Source: Paralithodes platypus (lineage: Eukaryota > Arthropoda > Malacostraca > Decapoda > Lithodidae). Taken from it: DNA of 64,000 bases. A program made the translations under genes and the position numbers. The notes under the pieces were generated by a model. The model was not told where the DNA came from. It saw nothing but the letters and a program-made list of their open reading frames with translations, and ran no database searches. The stretch is taken from the NCBI GenBank assembly GCA_032716605.1, contig CM064485.1, positions 35,785,158-35,849,157 of the forward strand. Reading direction: 5' to 3'. Each line of letters starts with the position of its first letter. Position 1 is the stretch's first letter. Shown here in pieces: positions 21,400 to 30,763 of this stretch.

Positions 21400-24300
21400 G
21401 CACAAAACAAATATTTTTATATTGATGAACATAAGCCCAGCCTCGGAGTCCCCAGAGGGGGGGACCATAAATGCCTCCACACCCTCCCGACCTTCCCCTA
21501 ACGACCCCTCTAAATGCTCTGGACCACGGCCTGTTGCTCTTACTATCAACTTTTGCAATATTCGCAGCCTTTCTTCTAATTTTCCCTCTCTCCTCCTACA
21601 AACCTGATCTTCTTTTCCTCACTGAAACTCAGTTGTCTGAAGGAACTGCCAGCAGCCCCTTCTCTGTATCCTCCTACTTTCTCTATCCTAGTTTCAAAGC
21701 CAAAGGCAGATGTTGTGCATACGTGGACAACAATCTCACTTGCTCACGTGTTCCAGATTTTGGCTCCTCTGAATTCTCAACTTTATGGCTCAAACTATCC
21801 TGTCATTCTAATACTAAATATTTCTGTGATGTCTATCTTCCCCCTAACTCTACCTTCTTTCCCAAATTCTTTGACTATCTAAACTCTAAAGTGGAACACA
21901 TTTTATCCATTTCTCCTTTCTCAGAAATCTCCATCTTAGGAGACTTCAATGTTCACCACTGCTAATGGCTCTCCTCTCATACTACTGACCAACCTGGTGA
22001 ACAAGCCTTCGTCTTTTCTATCCTAAATGACCTAAAGCAGTTGGTTCAGCAACCCACCCGTATCCCGGATCGCTTGGAGATCGGCCCAACATTCTTGACT
22101 TATTTCTAACTTCTAACCCTTCTTCTTATACTGTCGATCTAGTCTCTCCTTTGAGCTCCTCTGATCATAAACGTATCTCTGTCACCTGTCCTATCTGTCC
22201 AGTATGTTCACTTGATCCTCCCAGCCGGCGGCGCTTGTGGCACTTTGGCGCTGCCAACTGGGAGGCTCTTCAGCAGTACTTCTTTGATTTCCAATGGAAT
22301 GATTTTTGCTTCCGTGACTGGGGACCCTCGGTTAGTGCTGAACGCATTACCAAGGTAATTGTATCGGGTATGGAGACATATATTCCATTTTCTTTCTCTC
22401 AGACTAATGCCAAAAAATCTCGATTTACTCACGCTTGTTCTATTGCTGTCCGCGATAAGGAGGAAGCATTCAAACGGTACCGACGCCTTAAAACTCGAAG
22501 AATCTCATTCTTCCTATGTTTCTGCCAGAAATCAAGCCAAACTGTCCTTCGACTTGCCAAACACTCTTTCATCAATAATAAATGCACTAAACTATCCAAC
22601 TCTAGCTCTTCTCAATCTTGCTGGCATCTAGCCAAAAACCTCTCCAACAATTTTTCTTCCTCATCTTTCCCTCCCATTTTCCACTCTGATGGCACAACCA
22701 TCACTTCTTCCTCTGACAAAGCTGAACTCTTCGCTCAAGCTTTTGCTAGAAACTCCACCTTGGATGATTCCGGTGCTATTCATCCCTCTCCACCCCCTCT
22801 CTCTTACTTTTGCCTAATATCCTAATCTATTCAAAAGATGTACTTACTACCCTCTCTAGGCTTAATACTAATAAGACTATGGTCCGGATGGTGTTCTCCT
22901 TTTTGTACTAAAAAACTGTGCTTCCGTGCTGACTCCCTGCCTAGGCAAACTCTTTTGTCTCTGTCTCTCCTCTAACGGCATCCTTTTTTGCTGGAATTTT
23001 TGCTCTCATTCAACCTATCCCAAAGAAAGGTGCAGCTCTCAACCCTCCAACTATCGTCCAATTGCTCTCATCTCTTGTATCTCTAAAGTTTTTGAAACTA
23101 CTCTTACTTCCAAATTTCTTAAGCATTTCTATTCTCATAATCTACTCTCAGATCACCAGTATGGCTTCCTTAAGGTCGCTCTACAGGTGATCTTCTTTCA
23201 TATCTTACTAACTCTTGGTCATCCTCCTTTCGGGACTTCGGTGAGACCTTTTCTATTGCGCTAGACATATTGAAGGCCTTCGATAGAGTCAGGCACAAAT
23301 CTCTAATTTCTAAACTACCCTCCTTCGGTTTCTTTCCCTCCATCTGTGCCTTTGTCTCTAATTTCCTTTACGGCCATTCCATAGCTTCAGTTGTGGACAG
23401 CCATCGTTCACTTCCTTATTCTATCAACGACGGTGTTCCTCAGGGTTCTGTCATCTCTCCACTACTCTTTCTAATTTTCATAAATGATCTCAACTGTAGC
23501 TCCAGTCCTATCCATTCATATGCAGACGACTCTACCTTACACTATTCAATTAGTTTCCAGAACGCCCCATCAAATAATCTCTTGAAGACAAACGTATTGA
23601 AGCCATACAACACTTATCTTGTGATCGCACTACCATTTCCCAATTGGGGCAGAGGAAACCTTTTTTGCCTATAATGCTTCCAAAACCTTATTTCTCCATC
23701 CATCTACCTGTCATGAACTCCCAGAGGGCTATCCCTTATATTTCAACAATACAAAAATCAATCTTTTATATTCTCTCAATATTCTCGGTGTCTTTCTCTT
23801 CTGCTCTCTCTTGGAAGGACCATATTACCAGTCTTGCTTAGGCGGCCTCCCAGAAGCTGGGATTGCTCAACCGCCTCCAGGGGTTCTTTGCCCCTTTACA
23901 GCTTTCTTGTATTGAATATTGTTCACATGTGTGGGGAGGATCCTCTCACACATCACTTCTAGACAAAGTAGAGAGGAAAGCCTTTCGTATCATTAACTCC
24001 CGTCCACTCATCGACTCTCTACAATCTCTCTCTCTTTGCCACAATGTTGCATCTCTGTCGTTATTCTATCACTACTGCAATAATCAGTGTTTCTCAGAGC
24101 TCTCTCAGTGTATACCACCTCCTCTACGTAGGGTACGTAGTACCTGTCTTGAAACACAATCCCACCCCTACTCTGTGCAACACTCCAACTCAAGAGTGAA
24201 ACGAAACTCCCAATCTTTCTTCTGTTCAACAGCTGAGCTCTGGAACTCTCTCCCTGAATCCATCTTTCCCTAATTTTAAAACTTAAATTGCTTCAAACTC

Positions 24301-24414
24301 TGCGTGTCCAGGCATTTTGGCTTGACCGTTTCTTGATTTTGGCTCTGTCAGTCTTTCAACTCTGGGAGAAGCAATCGTCACAGGCCAAAAAAAAAAAAAA
24401 AAAAAAAAAAAAAA
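21400..24414 (+). mobile_element. Jockey-superfamily LINE, family B, copy 1
   Basis: A plus-strand LINE with endonuclease, reverse transcriptase and C-terminal domain fragments in order, a 3' UTR with AAATTGCTTCAAACTCTGCG and GTCCAGGCATTTTGGCTTGA, and a poly-A run (24388-24414). The 5' end is not resolved. Two other fragments of the family (546-690, 15180-15385) and a longer copy (57.5-60.0 kb) are in the window. It sits inside a TTAA MITE. Confidence 0.85.
21425..24273 (+). pseudogene. LINE family B ORF2 (endonuclease-RT), heavily broken
   Basis: Frames chain as follows. The N-terminal NISPASESPEGG leads into INFCNIRSLSSNF (21425-21607). After a shift come PDLLFLTETQLS and EISILGDFNVHHC (21600-21965). 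Then SSDHKRISVTC (22151 on) and a linker with AVRDKEEAFKRYRRLK. The reverse transcriptase has SNYRPIALISCISKVFETT (about 23040-23100), KAFDRVRHKSLISK (23270-23310), GVPQGSVISPLLFLIFINDL and SYADDSTLHYS (about 23430-23560). The C-terminus has CSHVWGGSSHTSLLDKVERK and STAELWNSLPES (to 24273). At least five frameshifts or stops occur. YADD is intact but the copy cannot be active. Confidence 0.85.
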
Positions 24415-24574
24415 CATAATGTTCGGGTTGTGTAAATACAGTATGTGTCACTCGAAAACTGGAGGCATCGTACATAAGCCACGCTGCTTCACCCGGCTGT
24501 CGTCTGCAGGCGCTGGAGTTTTGAAGAGGCACACAGCACCCAGTGATGGTTCTACCCCCCCCCCCCCCCCCTCC
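24415..24574. other. Short unassigned stretch with poly-C
   Basis: Sequence between the LINE poly-A and the right half of the P2 MITE, including a poly-C run at 24555-24571. Not recognised. Confidence 0.4.
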
Positions 24575-24809
24575 GCCCCCCATGACCTCCAAATGATCTA
24601 GATGAGCGGTTTTATGTTGTTTTTCCTTCATTACTAATCCATCCTATGTGTTTCTAGGATTTTTGTTTTGTTTTAATTTGCTTGGTTCGCGATGTAATTT
24701 ATTAATAAATCCAGTGGGGTTCAGAGGGTCTTAAAATCTCAAAAGCAATGGTGCTAAACATGGGGGAAAAAGGGGTCCACATAAAAATTCCTTAAGTGGA
24801 AATCTCCCC

Positions 24810-25294
24810 TTAACCCTTCCTGCCCGGCTGTCATTTTAAAATGACACCCCTTGCGAAGGGCAGAAGCCCGGGTGTCCTTTTAAAATCCGTAAGCTTGAAA
24901 GCCTATTAAGCGTGGTTTGAAAGCCGCGCGGCGAAACGTTTGTAAACAAAGCCGGTCGGAGCGATGCGCAGCTTCAAAAACAAGAAGAAGTCAGATCTTT
25001 GTTGTTGTTGTCTGCTAGAACGAAAATTAGTGTCTGTAAATGTCCGATATTACTAAAACCGCATCAAGACTCTCTCCACGGAAATCTTCATCACAACTGA
25101 ACCAGTTGACCTAGAGAGCTCTAAACAAGGTCAGTCCACGGATACAAGTAAGGGCTACATTTCGAGATGTGTATGAATTCTCTAGCAGTTAAAATAAGTA
25201 AAATAGGCCTATTAAACATACAACGTTTTTTGGCCAGATCACCCGAGTAGGCCTATTCGTCATTTAGAAGGCTAGCCCGGGGAGGAAGGGTTAA
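24810..25294. mobile_element. TTAA-flanked MITE, family P4 (piggyBac-like ends)
   Basis: TTAA at 24810-24813 and 25291-25294 flanks 477 bp whose termini are near-perfect inverted repeats: CCCTTCCTGCCCGGCT on the left and CCCTTCCTCCCCGGGCT on the right (reversed). A subterminal palindrome TGTCATTTTAAAATGACA sits at about 24830, followed by a second GTCCTTTTAAAAT. The interior is not coding. Ends and target site are classic for piggyBac-superfamily non-autonomous elements. Confidence 0.85.
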
Positions 25295-25384
25295 TGCATT
25301 TCATGTATTAGCTAGACCCCGAAGTACCACAAATAGGTACACTTTAAATCATAAATCCCATATACAGTAACTATACTACTAATG

Positions 25385-25560
25385 ATAATGTCGGGCAGGT
25401 TGGGAGAGAGGAATCCTGAATAGGATTTGAACCAACTTTCTCGATATATATTTTTGTGCGAGTTGGGCACCGTATCCACTCTGTGCCCAAATCTCGCAAA
25501 AATATCTGGAGAGTGTAGGTTCGAATCTTAGTCAGGATGCTTTTCTCCCAATATATACTC
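25385..25560. repeat. Inverted dimer of a tRNA-like sequence
   Basis: The right arm reads GTGCCCAAATCTCGCAAAAA, then GGTTCGAATCTTAGTCAGGA and TTTCTCCCA. The left arm is its reverse complement with GGTTCAAATCCTATTCAGGA. Both arms include a good B-box-like GGTTCRAATC. The two face outward from a centre near 25475. This could be two head-to-head SINE fragments or a fold-back element. No cloverleaf could be drawn, so it is not called a tRNA gene. Confidence 0.65.
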
Positions 25561-25595
25561 CTATACTGCAATATAGTGTCGGTATTAGAGAAACG

Positions 25596-25634
25596 GACCC
25601 CCCCCCCCCCCCACCCACCCACCCACACACACAA
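25596..25634. repeat. Poly-C and (CCCA)n/(CA)n microsatellite
   Basis: A run of about 17 C followed by CCCA and CA repeats. Simple sequence only. Confidence 0.9.
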
Positions 25635-25654
25635 TAAGAAGGTACACATGCTAT

Positions 25655-26188
25655 TCACGTTTGTCAGGAAACTCTTATACATGTATTTGAAGGGTAAAGT
25701 ATGAATATTTCTGAGAGGGGTTGCAAATTGTGATTATTTGTACTAAGTGGAGTGTAAACCTCGCACTCCGGCCTAAAAACAAATTTTTAAATTATTGTTA
25801 CTGGCATTGTTATTCTGCAAACACTGGCTTAAACATTCTCAAATATTTCTTTGTATGGAGATTAAGCTGTAGGCCTACATTATTGCATGATCACATTAGT
25901 ATCCTGTATAAATGAAACTTCTTGGATAAATTACCATCAATTTCTACAAGTCAAATGCTTTCTTACAGTCCATATATAATTATAAACACTATTTTAAAAC
26001 ATTTGAGGCACTGCTTACTGAATAACAGTGCCAATTAACACACATAATCAAATTATGATTTTTTAGGATGAATGGCGAGGTATGCACTCTGCAAAATATG
26101 TGTCCTTTGTGCAATTTGCAACCCCATTTAGAACTATGCATATTTCAATCTTCAAATTGCTGCATAAATGTTTCCTGCCAACCATTGT
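25655..26188. mobile_element. Fold-back / long-TIR element
   Basis: Inverted arms of about 110 bp, at 25655-25766 and 26072-26188, share GTCAGGAAAC / GGCAGGAAAC, ATTTGAAG, GGGGTTGCAAATTG and GAGTG..A.ACCTCGC in the same order and spacing. A 300-bp AT-rich loop lies between them and has no motif-bearing frame. The arms are diverged (roughly a quarter of positions differ by eye), so this is an old insertion. No target duplication could be fixed. Confidence 0.72.
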
Positions 26189-26225
26189 TATACCTTTGCT
26201 CCTATTTAATGTAAATATAATATAA

Positions 26226-26366
26226 TTTTTATGTTCTCTCCACTAACCAACTTTACTCCTAAACTCGATTAATGAAATCAACAAACACATGTGGCAGTCC
26301 GGGGATTCGAGCCCAGGACGCTCACACCGAAAATCAACACACTTATGTATTGCACCACGAAGACAG
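26226..26366 (-). repeat. tRNA-like SINE, copy 2
   Basis: On the minus strand it reads TCTTCGTGGTGCAATACATA, then TGGGCTCGAATCCCCGGAC (B box), TGCCACATGTGTTTGTTGAT, ATTAATCGAGTTTAGGAGT and AAAGTTGGTTAGTGGAGA. The body matches copy 1 at 16455-16592. Its 5' head abuts a (TATAA)n microsatellite. Confidence 0.72.
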
Positions 26367-26436
26367 TTATAATATAATATAATATAATATAATATAATAT
26401 AATATAATATAATATAATATAATATATTATATTATG
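26367..26436. repeat. (TATAA)n pentanucleotide microsatellite
   Basis: About twelve perfect AATAT-phase pentamers directly adjoining the head of the SINE. Confidence 0.95.
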
Positions 26437-26892
26437 AACATATGCATTTTATGAAGCACGTACTGCAAATATCAAATATGCTTAATCAAGTTATCTAAAA
26501 TAATATTATACATATTTGTTGATTAAACAATAATAATACAAAATTAACATATTAAAGTACTGAGAGGGAAGGGGCCACTTCTATACTGACGACATTATAA
26601 CATGATAATAATGGTAATTCTTACAATATTCAGTAAATTATATGATAGCTGGCTCCGCCTTATATTTAATGAAACTGTTACAACAAATATAACAATATTT
26701 AGTAGGAGTCTCCGAACGCCCTTTGATATTACAATATTTTGTAAAAGCCAATGTATGAACTGCAAACATTTATAACAATATGTACGAGAGGATAGAAAAG
26801 TATACGCATTTAGTAAAGATAAATCATAGTTTTACATTTTTGCATCGGAAACGTACATAAAAATATGAGTGTAGTATTTTGAAGCTTAATAA
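26437..26892. other. AT-rich spacer
   Basis: No gene or repeat family recognised. Short ACAATATT-like words recur. Confidence 0.55.
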
Positions 26893-27125
26893 TTGAACTC
26901 TAAGCGTCTCGGACTTCCACCCAGAAGGCCCGGGTTCGCGCCCACGCTCGGCGCATTAAAGATTTTTCACAAGCACTGAGTCGTTACCATCCCTCATGAG
27001 CAAAGGGATGGGGTAGTAGTACAGGACCCCAATGGAAATACGCCTAATCGGCCTTATTGAGCTATCCTTAGCTAGCTTAGCATGCGCTAGCTTTAAGAAC
27101 TATTATTATTATTATTATTATTATA
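26893..27125 (+). mobile_element. tRNA-derived SINE with ATT tail
   Basis: The head reads TAAGCGTCTCGGACTTC (A-box-like), then CCCGGGTTCGCGCCCACG (B box GGTTCGCGCC). The body has GAGTCGTTACCATCCCTCAT, AAAGGGATGGGGTAGTAG and CAGGACCCCAATGGAAATAC, ending in a (ATT)n tail at 27104-27124. The layout of A box, B box, body and trinucleotide tail is that of a tRNA-derived SINE. No second copy was found in this window. Confidence 0.75.
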
Positions 27126-27317
27126 AAATAATAAAACAAAAAAATGAAGATATTTCTGTGAATTAATAATATGCTTGTTAAATTGACCACAGGCTACCTT
27201 ATGAGAGTTTTTGTTGGTAAGAGTGAGAGTTCCGTAGAACTTTCACATAGGCTATAATTATAATGACTCCAAGTAGGTGGTCCGACAATATTGTTCTGGT
27301 GATCACTAATATTATCA

Positions 27318-27376
<59 letters not shown>

Positions 27377-27740
27377 AAAATATATAGATATATAGATATA
27401 TAGAGAGATAAATCGATAGAGATATATTATGTTTGGCTCTGAGGCCCTCCAAATGGGACTATACTATTGGGTTGGGGGACGCAAGATAAAAAACAAATGC
27501 TAAAATATACCTAGGAATGAAAACAATTAGTGTTAAAAATGAGAGACGCATTAGGTTTATTAAATTGTATTCGGTCCGTGCGACATTGGCCATTAAGGGA
27601 GTTTATTAGCGAGCGTCTGTTGGGCGTTATGACTCAGGTGTATAGGGCCAATATGCAAATGATACCTCCAGTCACGATTACCAAATTTACGAACAAATAA
27701 AAACGTATGGCCTGCAGGGAGTCGTGGAAACATGAAAACA
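27126..27740. other. Spacer with (GA)n
   Basis: A long (GA)n tract at 27320-27374 followed by TATAGA repeats to about 27410. The rest is unassigned; no gene recognised. Confidence 0.6.
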
Positions 27741-27744
27741 CAAA

Positions 27745-28435
27745 ATTGTTGTTGTTCTTGTTCCCTAAGCTGCCTGGCCGAACATCCCCGAGTCCCTGAG
27801 GAAGGCCATGGCCACGATCGGGCTTTCCCACAGGGCTCTCATTGAGTGTAGATTGTGTTGTTGGCGTAAGTGGTTGTGTGAAATGCAGTCTTCTATGATG
27901 TGTTTGATGGTATGGGGTGCTGTGTTACATCCCGGGCAGGTGGCGACGACGGAGTCATCCAGTCTTTTCTTATAGCTCAGAAGAGCTGGATGGTGTCCGC
28001 ATCTCACCCTGGCCAGGTAAACTCTGTCCTCGCGAGGAAGGGAGGATTCGGAAGGATGGATTTCGGGAGGTCGTGCTTGCAGCTGCGTGTTGTCTATGAG
28101 TGAGTGGATGGATCGGCGAGAGATATGAGTATGGATGTGCTTCTGGAAGTTGGTTTGGGGTGGGCAGGGAGGGAGAGAGGACAGTATTTGTGTGTGATAC
28201 CGTGTGCTGGGTGTTGTTTTGATATTTCTTGGTGTCTGTGGGTGTGTTGCCATGTAGTGTAGTGGGTGGTTTTGGTTCGTGGAGGCTGCTGCCAGGAATT
28301 GAGTGCCTCTCATGTCCAGATGGTCTTTGACTTTGAGAATTTTGGTTTCTTGATGTAGGTGATCTGTGGGTGTAGTAGCTGTGCAGCCTGTAATGATTTT
28401 TAGGGCTTTGTTTTGAATAGTCTGTAGATCAACGA
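27745..28435 (-). pseudogene. 3' end of a LINE with C-terminal CCHC-like knuckle (family Q)
   Basis: A 230-codon open C-terminal part: LQTIQNKALKIITGCTA, ILKVKDHLDMRGTQFLA, EDRVYLARVRCGHHPALLS, then CPGCNTAPHTIKHIIEDC, a CxxC...H...C knuckle like those ending I/R1/Jockey-group LINE ORF2 proteins. It ends GMFGQAA-stop at 27765. A very short 3' UTR runs into an (AAC)n-type tail. The element is 5'-truncated; only the region after the RT remains. The clade is not certain. Confidence 0.78.
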
Positions 28436-28454
28436 CCATTGGAGGACAGCCGGC

Positions 28455-28570
28455 TGCCGGCCGCGGAGAGCAGTCTTCGGGAGCCAAACCGTCACACCTA
28501 TCCCCTGCCCCCTCCCTGGGGGCACGGGTCCTTGGAGCGGCTTTGGTCGCGCCGGGCAATTTCCACAAAA
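28455..28570 (+). repeat. Head fragment of SINE family Q
   Basis: The stretch GAGCCAAACCGTCACA, CCCCTGCC, GGGGGCACGGGTCC and CGGCTTTGGT..GCCGGGC matches in order the head of the SINE at 58.4-58.6 kb (AAGCCAAAGCGTCACA, CCTTTGCCCC, GGGGCACAGGGCCC, GGGCTTTGGTTTCCCGGGC). It faces the LINE fragment beside it in the opposite orientation. The tail is missing. Confidence 0.6.
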
Positions 28571-28635
28571 AAACAAGGTATTCGGGTTCAATCTTCCTAA
28601 GCAAAACTGATACAAACACACACACGCATATTCAC

Positions 28636-29371
28636 TAAAGGTCGTTGCACACTGACACGAAAGCCCCTCCAGGCGAGTTTTCCGACTCAAAATTTCAGCC
28701 TGATACGGCGAATCGGCAACATAATCGTGGATATCGGGAATTAACCGTGGGTGACTTTCACGGTCCAAGCAACGTATCGGGGGTCGATACGAGATTTTGA
28801 GCTGTTCAAAAGTTCGTGGGAATCCCCCGGCAACTGTAAAAATCGTCTAAGTCTGGTCTCCATCACAAACTCGCCGTATCACTATCATCTTGTCCGTATC
28901 AAAGATGTATGGTCCGTATCAAAGCCATATGGCACGTATCAACGTTGTCTGGTGCGTAAGCCTGCCGTGCGGACCGTATCTCTTCCGTGCAGAAAATTGG
29001 CGACGGTCGAGTTGGCAACCGCGCGTCTAGCCTCAATCCAGTTGCACGTCTCACGGCCTCGATACGGCGTCGATACGATTCTTCTGAGTTGTATCGCAGT
29101 CTTTTTGGTCGTATCTTTTCCGTGGACTAGTAGTGTACCCTTCACACGACTTTTCCTATCTTCTTCGTAGCATTTGTTTCTCCACCGTATCAGCATCGCT
29201 AGAGTCTTATCAAGTCGTGCGGAAGAGATACGGTAGAGATACGACTCTAACGATGCCAGGCATTTTCGCCGCGATCTCTAGTAAATTCGGCAAGACACAG
29301 GATTTGTATGTGTCGTGGTTGTTCGTGCCATTCTTGAAGGGGCTGTCGTGTCACTGTGCAACGACCTTAAG
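28636..29371. mobile_element. PIF/Harbinger-like non-autonomous element rich in CGTATC motifs
   Basis: Terminal inverted repeats AGGTCGTTGCACACTGACAC (left) and AGGTCGTTGCACAGTGACAC (right, reversed) of about 32 bp, extending to AGCCCCT, bound a ~730-bp element. TAA lies on both sides, a 3-bp target duplication as in PIF/Harbinger. The interior contains 14 copies of CGTATC/GATACG by my count. No transposase frame is present. Confidence 0.82.
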
Positions 29372-30008
29372 ACCAGTAATCTCTCTCTCTTTCTTTCAGT
29401 ATATTCTCAACGTCAAAAACATAGAAAACTCTGTTGTCCTTCCATTTCCATGACATGCATAATTGAAGTATTATGAATAACGCCTGTAAGCAGGTATAGT
29501 CCGAGGTGGGCCTGTATATTCAAAGTTATCTGGGCCAGATTCAAATATTCTTTTACAATTTTGAGGTAGCATATGCAATTAGCATGTTTTATATAAGTAA
29601 AGTAATTAGAAAAGTCAGGAAGAGTCATGCCTTTTGCCCTACAGTGTAAAACCCTGGCCAAAAATATTTGAACAATTATAGTGACCAAAACAAGATACTA
29701 AACTTTAACTAGTAAATCTCAATAGTCAAATGTTTGTTGTTCAAGCAGTTTATCAGCATACCGTAGTTCACCAGTGTATCATACTAAGTCTCGAAAGGTT
29801 GTCCAGAGATTCTTGTCCACGATTGTACATAACTCCATTAGTATTTAGAAGACACACTTTTACACTTTATTCTGGCTATCATTATATACGTGTATACAAT
29901 TTATGAAGGATCTCTGGAAATCAATGGGGTAAAAACTATCCCAAGTAACTCTTGAGCTTCCACAAGTTCTGCCTAAACTGGATACAATCGTCTAGTAGTA
30001 GCCAGATT
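29372..30008. other. Spacer with a possible P1-like MITE remnant
   Basis: No gene. At 29870-30008 the words TTTATTCTGGCTATCATTAT and, on the far side, CAATCGTCTAGTAGTAGCCAG resemble the inner parts of the P1 element's inverted repeats, suggesting a decayed copy truncated by the family E repeat that starts at 30009. Confidence 0.45.
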
Positions 30009-30280
30009 AAGGGGGGATGGGCCGGTTTTCTGGATGTTAGATGTTTGCCCCATTAGTTAGTCAATTTTAAGACCTTTCGCCTTATTTCTTCGTCAATATT
30101 TAGACCTTTCGTGCTATTATGTGTCGATTTTTTCCCTGGCGAACGATAGTGAGCCTGTAATGTTGGAAGAACCGGCCTTTGGCCGGGAAATTTTTCTACC
30201 GAAAAATGTACAAAATGTACAAAAATGTAATCTAATGGATGTTTTTTTTTTTAATTTGATTGAGGTCTAGGGAGGAAACT
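30009..30280 (+). repeat. Dispersed repeat family E, copy
   Basis: Starts TTAAGGGGGGATGGGCCGG, then CCCCATTAGTTAGTCAATTT, GACCTTTCGTGCTATTATG, GTGTCGATTTTTTCCCTGGC, AACGATAGTGAGCCTG, AACCGGCCTTTGGCC and TTTTCTACCGAAAAATG, ending near TTGAGGTCTAGGG. Full-length for the family. Confidence 0.85.
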
Positions 30281-30446
30281 AGACAAATAATGAATACATG
30301 CAAACAACGCCCAAAAAGTGAACCATTCTCCCTTAAACTGCGAAAACGCGTCATAATCTTCAAGTCAAATTTACGAACAATCCTCCATCCACCTATAAGT
30401 AGCAGTGGTCACTCTTTTTAGGGAAACATTTTACAATTTTACGGGA
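30281..30446. other. Short spacer between family E copies
   Basis: Nothing recognised. Confidence 0.4.
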
Positions 30447-30725
30447 TTAAGGGGAGACAGGCCGTTTTTCTGGTCCCCTTTCTCCCTCGTGTTTATATTT
30501 TCGGCCCATTTGTTTGGCGATTTTAAGACCTTTTGTTCCATTTCGTTATAAATTTAAAGACCTATCGTGCCAACTAGGTGTCGATTATTTCCTGGCGAGT
30601 GATAGCGAGCCTGTAATTGTAAGAAGGACCAGCCTTCGGACCGGACATTTTTCTACCGACAAATTTACACATTTATCTTGAGGGGTGGTCTAGGGGATAT
30701 TTTTCTAAGTTTGAGGGATGCCTCG
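30447..30725 (+). repeat. Dispersed repeat family E, second direct copy
   Basis: Starts TTAAGGGGAGACAGGCCG and shares GCGATTTTAAGACC, GTGTCGATTATTTCCTGGCG, AGTGATAGCGAGCCTG, ACCAGCCTTCGGACCGG and ATTTTTCTACCGAC with the copy 440 bp upstream. Same orientation. Confidence 0.85.
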
Positions 30726-30763
30726 CGAGTAAATTATGAATTTATGAATGAATGAATTTATAG

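Larger units (their letters stand above)
20275..24734. mobile_element. TTAA-flanked MITE, family P2, copy c, itself interrupted
   Basis: The left half (20279 to about 20500) has GACCCCAGTGACACG, TCCTATGGCACCTAGAGGG and CAGCCGCGTGTGTG. The right half (about 24575-24730) has TTTTTCCTTCATTACTAATC, TTTCTAGGATTTTT and GGGGTTCAGAGGG. Both match P2 copies at 17784 and 38688. Only about 60 bp of the P2 consensus is missing between them, and about 4 kb including a LINE lies in the gap. TTAA flanks the whole at 20275-20278 and 24731-24734. Confidence 0.75.
20097..24793 (-). repeat. Dispersed repeat family E, copy split by a TTAA MITE
   Basis: The left piece (20097-20274) contains CATCCCCTAGACC, CGGTAGAAAAATGTC, GGCTCGCTATCGCTCGCCAGG and AAAATCACCAAACTAATAGG, the reverse complement of family E. 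At 20275 it is interrupted by P2 sequence. The remaining outer end reappears at 24735-24793 and finishes CTTAAG, the usual TTAAGG start of the family read backwards. The MITE therefore landed in a TTAA inside this repeat. Confidence 0.72.

Noticed and set aside
25440..25545. tRNA gene
   Set aside because: A B-box-like word is present but no acceptor stem, anticodon arm or cloverleaf could be drawn; better explained as SINE-like inverted modules.
26900..26960. Functional tRNA gene at the SINE head
   Set aside because: A and B boxes are present but the sequence runs on into a SINE body and ATT tail, and no complete cloverleaf is seen.
29370..29410. Polypyrimidine tract plus AG as a splice acceptor of a host exon (TCTCTCTCTTTCTTTCAG)
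   Set aside because: The sequence looks like an acceptor, but no coding frame with recognisable homology follows, so no exon can be supported.
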